Positions 17,713-26,927 of a stretch of 64,000 nucleotides of DNA are shown one piece after another. The DNA is from Roseovarius tolerans (GTDB lineage Bacteria > Pseudomonadota > Alphaproteobacteria > Rhodobacterales > Rhodobacteraceae). The stretch spans positions 1 to 64,000 of the forward strand of contig NZ_FOBO01000001.1 of the NCBI RefSeq assembly GCF_900109855.1, written 5' to 3'. Within the stretch, counting starts at the first letter, position 1. Each line of letters starts with the position of its first letter. Under the pieces are notes generated by a model. The model was given only the letters and a program-made list of their open reading frames with translations. It was not told the DNA's origin and did no database searches. The translations under genes were made by a program, and so were the position numbers.

Positions 17713-18543
17713 TCAGCGACCGGTGCGGCGGGTCGGCCCGCCATCTGGCAGGGCGATATTCGCCACCTGTTCCGAAATCGGATCATTGACCAGCGGGTGG
17801 GCCTGGGCGCGAAACGCGTCGGGGTCGTGCATCTTGCGCCAGGTATCGCCTACATAGACCTCAAGACCGGAAAACGCGGCCTTGTAGCCCATCTTGGGGC
17901 TGCCGGGCACCCAGTAGCCGAGATAGACATACGGCAGACCATTCTCGCGCGCGATGTCGATATGGTCGAGTATGATATAGGTGCCAAGAGACGCCTTGGG
18001 TTGGTTCGGCTCGTAAAACGAATAGACCATGCTCACCCCGTCATCGAGAATATCGGTGAGGCAGACGGCAGTCAGGCCGTCGCTCTCGGGGTCGGTATAT
18101 TCCACGACACGCGTGCGGATCGGGGTCTCTTCGATCATCGCGGCGAACTCGAACGTGTCCATGTCGGCCATGCCGCCAGTGGCGTGGCGGCTCTCGAGAT
18201 AGCGGCGGAAGAGGTCGTATTGATCCTCGGTCGCCCAGGGCGAGGTCGCCCGGCGCTTGAGATGCGCATTGCGGCGCGCGGTGCGCTTCTGGCTCTTGGA
18301 GGCGGTGAACTCGGCCACGTTGATTCGTGCCGAGAGACAGGCCGCGCAATCGGCGCAGGATGGGCGGCAAAGCACGTTCTGCGACCGGCGAAACCCTTGT
18401 TTCGACAGCCCGTCATTGAGGCGCTGCGCGCCCTCGCCCTGCAGGGCCGTGAACAGCTTGCGCTCCATCCGGCCCGGCAGGTAGGGGCAGGGCTGCGGTG
18501 CCGTCACATAGAACTGGGGCGCTATGGGAAGCGTGTGTCGCAT
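17713..18543 (-). CDS. bpt: Aspartate/glutamate leucyltransferase (arginyltransferase family)
   Basis: 276 residues from ATG 18543 ([14 protein letters not shown]); the earlier in-frame ATG at 18582 adds 13 poorly conserved residues. The N-terminal ATE domain has the cysteine motif [16 protein letters not shown] and the C-terminal domain ends with [19 protein letters not shown]. The enzyme transfers Leu (or Arg) from aminoacyl-tRNA to proteins with N-terminal Asp or Glu, marking them for ClpS/ClpAP degradation. The substrate specificity (Bpt versus Ate) is by bacterial convention. Confidence 0.88.
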   Translation of the reverse strand: MRHTLPIAPQFYVTAPQPCPYLPGRMERKLFTALQGEGAQRLNDGLSKQGFRRSQNVLCRPSCADCAACLSARINVAEFTASKSQKRTARRNAHLKRRATSPWATEDQYDLFRRYLESRHATGGMADMDTFEFAAMIEETPIRTRVVEYTDPESDGLTAVCLTDILDDGVSMVYSFYEPNQPKASLGTYIILDHIDIARENGLPYVYLGYWVPGSPKMGYKAAFSGLEVYVGDTWRKMHDPDAFRAQAHPLVNDPISEQVANIALPDGGPTRRTGR

Positions 18544-18620
18544 GGGAGTGTTCCGCGTTGTCCTAGGACCGGACGATAACAACCATCACCGCCCTCGCCA
18601 AGAGGCTTGTCACGCCTCTG

Positions 18621-19070
18621 TCACATCGCGGCGCGGCGGTTAACGGCGACGCTGCCCAGAACCAGATCGCTCAGACCCTGACCGCGCGGCCCGGTGAGCA
18701 TCAAGACGATGGAAATGACCTGCAGGATCGGTAACCCAAAGGAAATCGTCAGCCCCAGCGTATGCGCGAAGGCCAGCCCAAGATCGAAGCGCTGGCCGTC
18801 GGACGCGCGAAACTCGATCGCCATCAGGCGCATACCCCATGTGGCCGAGCCGCGCGCGATGGTCACGACCCGGTAGGCAAAGCCCACCACCGCCATCAGC
18901 ACCGGAAAGAAGAACAGGCCGGTGAAGGCGGTGAAGGGCACGATCAGCAGGCAGATCAAGATGATCAGGATGGTATCCACGATAAAGGCGACGAGTCGTT
19001 TTGACGCCACGTCGGCATAGAACTCCGGTTGCCGCTCCGGGTCGGGCAGGTGCCAGGTGATATCGCTCAT
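18621..19070 (-). CDS. RDD-domain membrane protein
   Basis: 149 residues from ATG 19070. The RDD pattern appears in ASKRLVAFIVDTILIILI (Arg and Asp before/within TM1), with more helices at LFFFPVLMAVVGFAYRVV and FGLPILQVISIVLML. ARGSATWGMRLMAIEFRASDG is the typical loop. RDD proteins are small transporters or accessory membrane proteins of mostly unknown cargo. Confidence 0.85.
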   Translation of the reverse strand: MSDITWHLPDPERQPEFYADVASKRLVAFIVDTILIILICLLIVPFTAFTGLFFFPVLMAVVGFAYRVVTIARGSATWGMRLMAIEFRASDGQRFDLGLAFAHTLGLTISFGLPILQVISIVLMLTGPRGQGLSDLVLGSVAVNRRAAM

Positions 19071-19136
19071 GCGGGGGCCAATCGGGTCTGGGTCATCGCC
19101 CTTTAGGATGGGCATGGGCGGAGCATTTGCAAGGGG

Positions 19137-19604
19137 TCAGGCGGTGAAACCCGCCTCTTGCGCGCCCGCCATTTCCATCAGGCGCCGGGGGGCGATGCCG
19201 AATAGATGCCGGGGCGTGCCCGCCGCCGCCCAGACCTCGGCGAAGGTCAAGAGATGCGGATCGAAGAACGCGCGCGGTCGCGTCAGGTGCCCCACCGGCG
19301 ACACGCCGCCAATGGCAAAGCCGGTCTGCGCCCGGATCAGCGCGGCATCGGCCTTGCCAAGCGTCTCACCCGCCACCGCACTGGCGCGGGCATCGTCCAC
19401 CCGGTTGGCCCCTGAGGTGACGAAGAGGATCGCCGTGCCGCTCTGCTGCCCGCGAAACATGATCGACTTGGCGATCTGCGCGATATCGCAGCCGACCAGA
19501 TCGGCTGCCATTTGCGCGGTGGTGGCGTTGCCGATCTCGATGGGTGCGATCTCGAGCCCGGCCTCCTGCAGGGCACGGGTCACGCGGGCGAGGCTCTTGC
19601 TCAT
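19137..19604 (-). CDS. YbaK/EbsC-family aminoacyl-tRNA deacylase-like protein
   Basis: 155 residues from ATG 19604 (MSKSLARVTRALQEAGLE). The YbaK fold motifs are seen: the Lys in DIAQIAKSIMFR, LFVTSGANRVDD, FAIGGVSPVGH and the Cys-free C-terminus. Members hydrolyse mischarged Cys- or Ala-tRNA(Pro). The exact substrate is uncertain. It is divergent from glnE with a 79-base gap. Confidence 0.87.
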   Translation of the reverse strand: MSKSLARVTRALQEAGLEIAPIEIGNATTAQMAADLVGCDIAQIAKSIMFRGQQSGTAILFVTSGANRVDDARASAVAGETLGKADAALIRAQTGFAIGGVSPVGHLTRPRAFFDPHLLTFAEVWAAAGTPRHLFGIAPRRLMEMAGAQEAGFTA

Positions 19605-19683
19605 GGCGTTTCTCCGGTTTTTTCCTCTTATTTCAACTCTGTCAGCCATTGACCAGACCCGCCCGCCTTGTATCACTCGTGCC

Positions 19684-22470
19684 ATGACATTCACTGACCG
19701 CCTGACCCGCCTGCCGCGACCCTTTGACCCCGCAGAGGGAGAGGAGGCGCGTGCCGCGCTGCCCGACCTCACTGGTCCGCTGTCGGATCTGCTGGCCGGG
19801 GCGGGGGGGTGCAGCCCGTTCCTGAAATCGCTCATTCTTCAGGAAGCCGGGTGGCTGCGTGACGCTCTGGATGCGCCTGAGGCAGCGCTGGAGACGCTAT
19901 TTGCGGGGTTGAAGGACGTGCCACCGGACCGTCTTGGCCCGGCCCTGCGCGAGGCCAAGCGGCGCGTGGCGCTGCTCACCGGGCTTGCCGATCTGGCGGG
20001 CGTCTGGCCGCTGGAGGAGGTAACCGGCCGCCTGACGGATTTTGCTGATCTGGCCTGCGATCTGGCGCTGAAATCCTCGATCGGTGCGGAAATCCGGCGC
20101 GGCAAGCTGCCGGGGATGAGTGAGAAAGACATCGCCACTGGTGCCGGAATGGTGGTGCTCGCGATGGGCAAGATGGGCGCGCATGAGCTCAATTACAGCT
20201 CTGATGTCGACCTGATCTGCCTGTTCGACGAAACCCGGTTCGAGCGCGACGATTTCCACGAGGCGCGCGCCAGTTTTGTCCGCGCCACGCGCAAGATGTC
20301 GGCGCTGCTGAGCGACCGCACCGCCGAGGGCTATGTGTTTCGCACCGATCTGCGGCTGCGCCCGGATTCGGGCGTCACGCCGGTCTGCATGGCGATGGCC
20401 GCCGCCGAGACCTATTACGAGAGCCTGGGCCGCACATGGGAGCGCGCGGCCTATATCAAGGCGCGGGCCTGTGCGGGCGATATCGCGGCCGGTGACCGGT
20501 TTCTCGCGACGCTGACCCCGTTTGTCTGGCGTAAGCATCTTGATTTTGCGGCCATAGAGGACGCCCATAACATGCGCCTCGCGATCCGCGAGCATAAGGG
20601 GCTGGGCGGGCATCTCTGCCTTGAGGGGCACAATATGAAACTGGGGCGCGGCGGCATCCGCGAGATCGAGTTCTTCACCCAGACCCGGCAGTTGATCGCG
20701 GGCGGGCGTGATACCGATCTGCGGGTGCGCGGCACGGTGCCGGGGCTGGCGCGGCTGGCGGAAAAGGGCTGGATTCCCGAGAGCGCGGCCGAGACGCTGA
20801 CCCGTCATTACCGCTTTCACCGCGAGGTCGAGCACCGGGTTCAGATGCTGCGCGATGCGCAGACGCATCTTTTGCCCAACTCGGCCGAGGAATTCGACCG
20901 GCTCGCCGCCTTCATGGGACGTGACACGGGGGATCTGCGCGCTGATCTAGAGGCGCGGCTGACCGAGGTGCATGATCTGATCGAGGGCTTCTTCGCGCAG
21001 GATACCGGGGCCGAGGAGTGCCCCGTGCCGGACACGCTCGACGGTGATGTGATCGCCCGCTGGCCCAGTTATCCGGCGCTGCGTTCCGCCCGGGCGGTGG
21101 AGATTTTCAACCGGCTCAAGCCCGATATCCTTGCGCGCCTTGCCCGCACCACCGAGCCGAACGAGGCACTGCTGGCCTTTGACGGGTTCCTGTCGGGTCT
21201 GCCTGCGGGGGTGCAGGTGTTTTCGCTCTTCGAGGCCAATCCGCAACTGATTGACCTGCTTGTCGATATCGTCGGCACGGCCCCGGTGCTGGCGCAGTAT
21301 CTGTCGCGCAATGCGGGGGTGTTCGACGCGGTGATCGCCGGGGATTTCTTTGCGGATTGGCCGGGCCGTGCGGCGCTGGAAGAGGAATTGGCGGCACGGC
21401 TGGCGCGAGAGGCGGATTACGAGCGCGCCCTCGATGCCACGCGCCGCTGGCACAAGGAATGGCATTTCCGTATCGGCGTGCATCACCTGCGCGGCCTGAT
21501 CGACGCGGATCAGGCGGGGCAGCAATATGCCGACTTGGCCGGGGCGGTGATAAGCGCGGTCTGGCCAAGGGTGATTGATCAGTTCAGTGAGAAACATGGC
21601 CGCCCGCCTGGCCGTGGCGCGGTCGTGGTGGGCATGGGCTCGCTTGGGGCAGAGCGGCTCAACGCCGGTTCCGATCTCGACCTGATCGTGATCTATGACA
21701 CGGGTGAGGCGGAGGGCTCCGACGGTCGGCGTCCGCTGGCGTCGCGGCCCTATTACGCGCGGCTGACGCAGGCGATGATCACCGCCCTGACCGCACGGAT
21801 GGCTGAGGGGCGGCTCTACGAGGTGGACATGCGGCTGCGCCCCTCTGGCAATCAGGGGCCTGTCGCGACAAGCTGGCCGTCCTTTGAGAATTACCAGCAG
21901 AACGAGGCGTGGACATGGGAGCATCTGGCGCTGACACGGGCGCGGGTGATCACCGGTGATGCAGGGCTTGCGGCGGATGTAGAGACATTCCGGTCGAGCC
22001 TCATCGCCGAGAAATCCGCCCCCGCGCCCGCGCTTGCATCGGTCAAGGAAATGCGCGCAAGGGTGGCCGAGGCCAAGCCGTCCGACGGACCCTGGGATGC
22101 CAAGCTGGGGCCGGGTCGCCTGCTCGATCTGGAACTTGTTGCGCAGGCCGGGAACCTGATGGCGGGGCAGGCGGCGCGCGATGTGGCGTCGGGCTTTGCG
22201 GGCGGTGTCGCAATCGGCTGGTTGAGTGACGCCGACAGCGCAGCGCTCACCCGTGCCTATGCGCTTTGTTGGCGTGTGCAGATGGTGTCTCGGCTGATCA
22301 GCGACAAGACGCTTGCGCCTGACCGTATCGGCGAGGGCGGTGCGGCGTTTTTGCTGCGCGAGACCTCGGAGGAGACGCTGAGCATGCTTGAAGAGCGCCT
22401 GAACATGGCCTGCACGGCGGCGGCAGAGGTGATCGACGCCCACCTTGATCGCATCCCGGGGGAGGGCTGA
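19684..22470 (+). CDS. glnE: Bifunctional glutamine synthetase adenylyltransferase/adenylyl-removing enzyme
   Basis: 928 residues from ATG 19684, the normal length. Two nucleotidyltransferase domains are clear: the N-terminal adenylyl-removing half with LNYSSDVDLICLFD and the C-terminal adenylylating half with LNAGSDLDLIVIYD, each carrying the DxD metal motif; each is followed by its helical GlnD-UR-type domain. GlnE switches glutamine synthetase off or on by AMP addition or removal under PII control. The upstream 209 codons of open frame are antisense to ybaK and were excluded. Confidence 0.95.
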   Translation: MTFTDRLTRLPRPFDPAEGEEARAALPDLTGPLSDLLAGAGGCSPFLKSLILQEAGWLRDALDAPEAALETLFAGLKDVPPDRLGPALREAKRRVALLTGLADLAGVWPLEEVTGRLTDFADLACDLALKSSIGAEIRRGKLPGMSEKDIATGAGMVVLAMGKMGAHELNYSSDVDLICLFDETRFERDDFHEARASFVRATRKMSALLSDRTAEGYVFRTDLRLRPDSGVTPVCMAMAAAETYYESLGRTWERAAYIKARACAGDIAAGDRFLATLTPFVWRKHLDFAAIEDAHNMRLAIREHKGLGGHLCLEGHNMKLGRGGIREIEFFTQTRQLIAGGRDTDLRVRGTVPGLARLAEKGWIPESAAETLTRHYRFHREVEHRVQMLRDAQTHLLPNSAEEFDRLAAFMGRDTGDLRADLEARLTEVHDLIEGFFAQDTGAEECPVPDTLDGDVIARWPSYPALRSARAVEIFNRLKPDILARLARTTEPNEALLAFDGFLSGLPAGVQVFSLFEANPQLIDLLVDIVGTAPVLAQYLSRNAGVFDAVIAGDFFADWPGRAALEEELAARLAREADYERALDATRRWHKEWHFRIGVHHLRGLIDADQAGQQYADLAGAVISAVWPRVIDQFSEKHGRPPGRGAVVVGMGSLGAERLNAGSDLDLIVIYDTGEAEGSDGRRPLASRPYYARLTQAMITALTARMAEGRLYEVDMRLRPSGNQGPVATSWPSFENYQQNEAWTWEHLALTRARVITGDAGLAADVETFRSSLIAEKSAPAPALASVKEMRARVAEAKPSDGPWDAKLGPGRLLDLELVAQAGNLMAGQAARDVASGFAGGVAIGWLSDADSAALTRAYALCWRVQMVSRLISDKTLAPDRIGEGGAAFLLRETSEETLSMLEERLNMACTAAAEVIDAHLDRIPGEG

Positions 22471-22473
22471 GCC

Positions 22474-22752
22474 ATGGCCATGCAGCGCGATCCGCTGGAT
22501 CCCAAGGGGCTTATCCGCGAGGCGTACCGCATCGACGGGATCGGGCCGGGGGAATGCCGCTCGATCTTTCTCGACTGGGCGCTGTCGCAGCCGCAGGAGG
22601 GCAGCCCGCAGGTGGCGATTGCCGCGCTGATCGAGCAATATGCGCCCGACAATCCCGATCATCCGATGACGCAGGTGCTGCGCGAGGGGATGGAGAAATC
22701 GGGCCCCGCGCGCCGTCGCGGCGGCTGGCGATCGCGCCCGCGCGACTTGTGA
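22474..22752 (+). CDS. Conserved hypothetical protein downstream of glnE
   Basis: 92 residues starting three bases after the glnE stop, so probably co-translated. The sequence (KGLIREAYRIDGIGPGECRS, then LDWALSQPQ) is mostly helical and ends in a basic tail (GPARRRGGWRSRP). I recognise it as the kind of small protein kept next to glnE in Rhodobacteraceae but know no function. Confidence 0.75.
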   Translation: MAMQRDPLDPKGLIREAYRIDGIGPGECRSIFLDWALSQPQEGSPQVAIAALIEQYAPDNPDHPMTQVLREGMEKSGPARRRGGWRSRPRDL

Positions 22753-22880
22753 AAAGGGGCTTTGGACGTCCCATCCGCCTTGGGAATGCACGGAAAATGC
22801 GCTGAGTTCGTCTAAAATGCGCCTCAATTCGGGGTCACCTTCAGGTTGCAACCATAACAGGCAACGCCCTGGAAGACATC

Positions 22881-23516
22881 ATGATCACATTTCGTCTCGC
22901 CGCCGCACTGGTTCTGGGGTTTGGCCTGTCGGCCTGTGCCAGCGTCGATACCGCCACCCGCAACGCCCCGCTGGACAGCGCGATCACCCAATCGGTGCCG
23001 GTCTCGCTGGACATTCAGGATGTTCGCGTGACGGTGCCGAAATCGCTGAAGGCGTCCGAGGCGAACCGCTATTACCCCGGTGGTGACATCGTGTGGCGCG
23101 AGGACCCCCCCGGCGACCGTCACGCGCAGGTCAAGGCGATCTTCGAGACTGCCCTGCAAACCGGCGTGTCGCAGATGCCCAAGGGGTCTGTGCCCGCGAT
23201 CCTCGATGTCAGGGTCACGCGGTTTCACGCGCTGAGCGAAAAGGCGCGCTATACCATCGGCGGCGTACATGCGGTGCAATTCGAATACGTCCTGCGCAAC
23301 CCCGCCACTGGCGAAGCCTATGGCGCACCGAAACGGGTCAAGGCCGATTTCAAGGCGTTTGGCGGGCAGGCGGCGATTGATGCCGAGCGGCAGGGGATCA
23401 CGCAGAAGGTGCGTATCTCCGAGCAGCTTTCCAACGTGATCCGGTCCGAACTGCGCCAGCCGCAGGGCGATCATGCCGAGGCGCTCGGCCTCATGGGCGC
23501 GCTCAATCAAATCTGA
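22881..23516 (+). CDS. Predicted lipoprotein of unknown function (DUF6778-like)
   Basis: 211 residues with a lipoprotein signal (ITFRLAAALVLGFGLSAC) and lipobox LSAC, Cys19 being the lipid anchor. The mature part is soluble with alternating strands (VSLDIQDVRVTVPKSL, AILDVRVTRFHAL, AVQFEYVLRNPATGEAYG). It resembles small outer-membrane-associated lipoproteins restricted to Rhodobacterales; the role is unknown. Confidence 0.75.
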   Translation: MITFRLAAALVLGFGLSACASVDTATRNAPLDSAITQSVPVSLDIQDVRVTVPKSLKASEANRYYPGGDIVWREDPPGDRHAQVKAIFETALQTGVSQMPKGSVPAILDVRVTRFHALSEKARYTIGGVHAVQFEYVLRNPATGEAYGAPKRVKADFKAFGGQAAIDAERQGITQKVRISEQLSNVIRSELRQPQGDHAEALGLMGALNQI

Positions 23517-23553
23517 TCTTTCCTGGGCTGGGGAAACGGCGTAAGGGGGCGGC

Positions 23554-24750
23554 ATGACACCGCCCCCTTATCCCGTGATCCGCCTGAAACCCAAGACAGA
23601 GGCGCGCGCCATTCGCCATGGCGCGCCCTGGGTGTTCGACAATGAACTCGTCACCGACCGGCGCACGCGGGCGCTGTCGCCGGGCAGCATCGCCGTGCTC
23701 GAGGATGCCGAGCGCGCGCCGCTTGGCCTCGTGGCGGTCAATTCCGCCTCGCGCATCATGGCCCGCATGCTGGATCGTGATGTCGGCGCGCGGATCGACA
23801 AGGCGTGGCTTACGGCGCGTCTGGCGCGCGCGCAGGCGTTGCGGGCCCGGCTGTTCGAGGCGCCGTTTTACCGGCTCGTCCATGCCGAGGCGGACGGTCT
23901 GCCTGGTGTCGTGATCGACCGGTTCGACGACATCGCCGTGATCCAGCCCAATGCGGCCTGGGCCGATGTTCTGCTGCCCGAGATCGCGGCGGCGCTGCAA
24001 GAGGTGACAGGCGTCTCGACGGTGTTCAAGAACGCCTCGGGCCGGGCGCGGGGGCTGGAAGGGCTTGACGATCTGAGCGGGGTTCTGGTCGGACATGCGC
24101 CCGAGGGGCCGGTGCCGGTGCCGATGAATGGTGCCACTTACATGGCGGATCTTATGGGCGGGCAGAAGACCGGTATTTTCTATGATCAACGCCCCAATCA
24201 CGCGTTTGCCGCGCGGCTGGCCAAAGACGCGCGCGTGCTCGATGTGTTTGCCCATGTGGGCGGTTTCGCCCTAGCCGCTTTGGCGGGGGGCGCGGAGCGT
24301 GCATTGGCGGTGGATGGCTCTGCCCCGGCGCTCGATCTGGCGCGCGAGGGCGCGGCACGGATGGGGGTCGAGGCCCGCTTTGACACCCGTCGCGGCGACG
24401 CGTTCGAGGTGATGGAGGCGCTGATCGACGAGGGCGCGGAATTCGATCTGGTGATCTGTGATCCGCCCGCCTTTGCCCCCTCCAAACCTGCGCTTGAAAA
24501 GGGCTTGCGTGCCTATGAGCGGGTCGCACGGCTGGCGGCGGGGTTGGTCGCTCCGGGCGGGTATCTGGGGCTTTGCTCCTGCTCGCATGCCGCTGATCTG
24601 GCGCGCTTTCGTACGGCCTGCACACGTGGCATCGGGCGCGCCGGGCGTGCGGGCGCGCTCATTCATACCGGGTTTGCCGGGCCGGATCATCCGCTGCATC
24701 CGCAGCTGGCGGAATCGGGGTATCTCAAGGCGCTCTTTTACGGGCTATGA
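23554..24750 (+). CDS. rlmI: RlmI-like 23S rRNA (cytosine-C5) methyltransferase
   Basis: 398 residues. An N-terminal PUA-like domain (KPKTEARAIRHGAPWVFDNEL) precedes a class I methyltransferase domain with the AdoMet motif VLDVFAHVGGFALAAL (about 230-245), acidic AVDGSAPALD, and the catalytic-loop motif LVICDPPAFAPSK. The motif order and PUA start fit RlmI, which methylates a cytosine in 23S rRNA. The C-terminal four bases overlap the next gene (ATGA). Confidence 0.85.
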   Translation: MTPPPYPVIRLKPKTEARAIRHGAPWVFDNELVTDRRTRALSPGSIAVLEDAERAPLGLVAVNSASRIMARMLDRDVGARIDKAWLTARLARAQALRARLFEAPFYRLVHAEADGLPGVVIDRFDDIAVIQPNAAWADVLLPEIAAALQEVTGVSTVFKNASGRARGLEGLDDLSGVLVGHAPEGPVPVPMNGATYMADLMGGQKTGIFYDQRPNHAFAARLAKDARVLDVFAHVGGFALAALAGGAERALAVDGSAPALDLAREGAARMGVEARFDTRRGDAFEVMEALIDEGAEFDLVICDPPAFAPSKPALEKGLRAYERVARLAAGLVAPGGYLGLCSCSHAADLARFRTACTRGIGRAGRAGALIHTGFAGPDHPLHPQLAESGYLKALFYGL

Positions 24751-25292
24751 AGGTCCTGCTGGATACCTGCGTGATCTATCCCACGGTGATGCGCGAGATG
24801 ATCCTGGGTGTGGCCGGGGCAGGGGCCTTCACCCCGCTCTGGTCCGAGCGGATCATCGGCGAGTGGCTGCACGCGGCGGCAAAACTGGGGCCGGATGCGC
24901 AGGCGCAGGCGGCGGGAGAGGCCGCGCTGATGGCGGCGCGGTGGCCTAAGGCAGACGTCGCTTATGCGCCCTCGCTCGAAGCCCGGCTGTGGCTGCCTGA
25001 CCCCGCCGATGCCCATGTTCTGGCCGCAGCGATCGCGGGGTCTGCCGACGGCATCCTTACCCTGAACGCACGTGACTTTCCGCGCAACATCCTGGCCGAG
25101 GAGGGGCTGTGGCGGGCTGATCCCGACGGGTTCCTGCATGGCATCTGGCAGGCACAGCCGGGGCTGGTCGCGGAGGTGGCGGCGGGCGTTCTGGCAGAGG
25201 CACGGCGGCTGTCGCAGGGGGATTGGGAAATGCGTCCGCTGTTGAAGAAGGCGCGGCTGCCGCGACTGGCCAAGGCGCTCTCGGGAGGGTGA
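24747..25292 (+). CDS. PIN-domain protein (RSP_2648 type)
   Basis: 181 residues. PIN acidic residues are present in order: LLDTCVIYP near the N-terminus, Glu in RIIGEWLHAA, and the Asp pair in PDPADAHVLAAA and LTLNARDFP. PIN proteins are metal-dependent RNases, often VapC toxins. Here no antitoxin gene is adjacent; instead the start overlaps the rlmI stop (ATGA), which suggests a role tied to rRNA or tRNA processing rather than a toxin module. Repeat copy B begins 30 bases after the stop. Confidence 0.8.
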   Translation: MKVLLDTCVIYPTVMREMILGVAGAGAFTPLWSERIIGEWLHAAAKLGPDAQAQAAGEAALMAARWPKADVAYAPSLEARLWLPDPADAHVLAAAIAGSADGILTLNARDFPRNILAEEGLWRADPDGFLHGIWQAQPGLVAEVAAGVLAEARRLSQGDWEMRPLLKKARLPRLAKALSGG

Positions 25293-25321
25293 TCTGGCTG
25301 GGGGCTGGGGTGGTCTGGCTT

Positions 25322-25531
25322 GGAGCGGACATAAGAGCCAACCGCGCGAAACGCACCGAAGGTGCCGCGCGATCGCCGGGCCGTCCCGCGGCCTGGCGAT
25401 TTGGTCGGGCGCACAACGTGTTGAGTTTAGAATGACTTGGCTGGGATAAAGTACCCGCCACGGCCGTTGCATCGCCAGTCCCCGGCCCTGCGATCACGCG
25501 GCACCTTCTGGCGGGGTGCTATGTCCGCTCC
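25322..25531. repeat. Dispersed hairpin repeat, copy B (best-preserved ends)
   Basis: 210 bp bounded by GGAGCGGACAT (25322-25332) and ATGTCCGCTCC (25521-25531), perfect 11-bp inverted termini. Inside, left arm 25358-25400 (GAAGGTGCCGCGCGATCGC...) pairs with the right arm 25471-25508. The centre holds GCACAACGTGTTGAGTTTAG and CTTGGCTGGGATAAAGT, nearly identical to copy A over about 160 bases. It lies between two convergent genes, 30 and 34 bases from their stops. Confidence 0.85.
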
Positions 25532-25565
25532 AGGCCATAATCCACCCCGTCCTTCGAATGCGATA

Positions 25566-26750
25566 TCAGCGCAGCAACGCCTTCATCCCCTGATCCAGCC
25601 CTTCAAGCGTCATCGGCACCATGCGGTCGTCGAAGAGTTCGCGGATCATGCCGATGGAATGGGTATAGTCCCATTCGCGGCGCGGCACCGGGTTGATCCA
25701 CAGGTGATCGGGCCATTGCGCGCGGGCGCGGTCCAGCCAGACCTGTCCGGCTTCTGCGTTCCAGTGCTCGTTGGCACCGCCCGGATAGGCGATCTCATAG
25801 GGGCTCATGCTGGCATCGCCCACGAAGATACACTTGTAATCGGGCCCGTAGGTGTTGAGCACTTCCCAGGTCGGCGTTTGCGCGTTCCAGCGGCGTGCAT
25901 TGTCGCGCCAGACCCCGTCGTAGAGGCAATTGTGGAAGTAATAGTATTCGAGATGCTTGAACTCGGCGCGCGCGGCTGAAAACAGCTCCTCCACCACCTT
26001 GATATGCGGATCCATGGAGCCGCCCACGTCGAGAAACAACAGCACCTTGACGGCGTTGCGCCGCTCGGGCCGGGTTTTCACGTCGAGATAGCCATGTTCG
26101 GCTGTCGCGCGGATCGTGCCGTCGAGGTCCAGTTCATCATGTGCCCCGTCGCGCGCCCACCGGCGCAGGCGCTTGAGCGCGACCTTGATGTTGCGCGTGC
26201 CGAGTTCCACGCTGTCGTCGAGGTTGCGGAATTCGCGTTTGTCCCAGACCTTGACGGCGCGGCGATGGCGGGACTCATCCTGACCGATGCGCACGCCCTC
26301 GGGGTTGTAGCCGTAGGCACCGAAAGGCGACGTGCCGGCGGTGCCGATCCATTTCGAGCCACCCTGATGGCGGCCTTCCTGTTCCTTGAGCCGTTCTTTC
26401 AGCGTCTCCATCAGCTTGTCAAACCCGCCAAGCGCCTCGATTTCGGCCTTCTGCTCGGGGCTGAGATGCTTTTCGGCCATCTTTTCCAGCCAGTCGGCGG
26501 GCAGGTCGACGGTGTCGAGCACATCCTGCATCGTGATGCTGTCCAGCCCGGAGAAACTGGCGGCGAAGGCCCGGTCAAAACGGTCGATAAGCCGCTCGTC
26601 CTTCACCATCGCGCTGCGCGCGAGGTAATAGAACCCCTCGACATCGTAGATCACCAGATTGGCGCGCATTGCCTCGAGGAAGGTGAGGAATTCGCGCAGG
26701 GACACGGGCAGGCCCGCTTTCCGGAGTTGTTCGAAAAACGGCAGAAACAT
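25566..26750 (-). CDS. CoxE-like VWA-domain protein
   Basis: 394 residues. The N-terminal part (LRKAGLPVSLREFLTFLEAM) is the CoxE-like region; the VWA domain begins near VKVLLFLDVGGSMDPH. The MIDAS motif reads D-V-G-G-S, i.e. Gly instead of the first Ser of DxSxS, as in this subfamily. The C-terminal half includes YYFHNCLYDGVWRDN and FVGDASMSPYEI. These proteins work with MoxR AAA ATPases as metal-insertion or complex-remodelling chaperones. The MoxR partner lies two genes upstream on the same strand (28578-29417). Confidence 0.85.
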   Translation of the reverse strand: MFLPFFEQLRKAGLPVSLREFLTFLEAMRANLVIYDVEGFYYLARSAMVKDERLIDRFDRAFAASFSGLDSITMQDVLDTVDLPADWLEKMAEKHLSPEQKAEIEALGGFDKLMETLKERLKEQEGRHQGGSKWIGTAGTSPFGAYGYNPEGVRIGQDESRHRRAVKVWDKREFRNLDDSVELGTRNIKVALKRLRRWARDGAHDELDLDGTIRATAEHGYLDVKTRPERRNAVKVLLFLDVGGSMDPHIKVVEELFSAARAEFKHLEYYYFHNCLYDGVWRDNARRWNAQTPTWEVLNTYGPDYKCIFVGDASMSPYEIAYPGGANEHWNAEAGQVWLDRARAQWPDHLWINPVPRREWDYTHSIGMIRELFDDRMVPMTLEGLDQGMKALLR

Positions 26751-26756
26751 CGCGGC

Positions 26757-26924
26757 TTACATCGCGCTGCGATGGATGATCAGTGTCGTGAACAGCCCGG
26801 CAAGGCCGAAGACCAGACCGTAGACAAAGGCATAGAGCAGAATATCCGCGAGTTTTCCCTTGCGGCTATAGGCCACGGCAGCGCCACCGATGGCCCCGAG
26901 AACTGCGCCTGTGATTACAATCAT
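26757..26924 (-). CDS. 55-residue membrane protein
   Basis: A short frame read directly from the reverse strand between two larger minus-strand genes, three bases from the DUF2927 gene stop and six from the VWA gene start. It has two hydrophobic stretches (IVITGAVLGAIGGAAVAY and LLYAFVYGLVFGLAGLFTT) separated by a basic turn (SRKGK), the shape of a small helical-hairpin membrane protein. Tight packing in the operon supports that it is real. Function unknown. Confidence 0.7.
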   Translation of the reverse strand: MIVITGAVLGAIGGAAVAYSRKGKLADILLYAFVYGLVFGLAGLFTTLIIHRSAM

Positions 26925-26927
26925 CGC

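Noticed and set aside
20947-22851. Long minus-strand open frame of 634 codons
   Set aside because: It is antisense to glnE, arginine/histidine-rich and matches no family; high-GC shadow frame. The same applies to the frames at 36549-38960 and 62242-63927.
24747-25292. PIN protein as a VapC toxin module
   Set aside because: No antitoxin-sized gene on either side; the gene is fused by overlap to rlmI.
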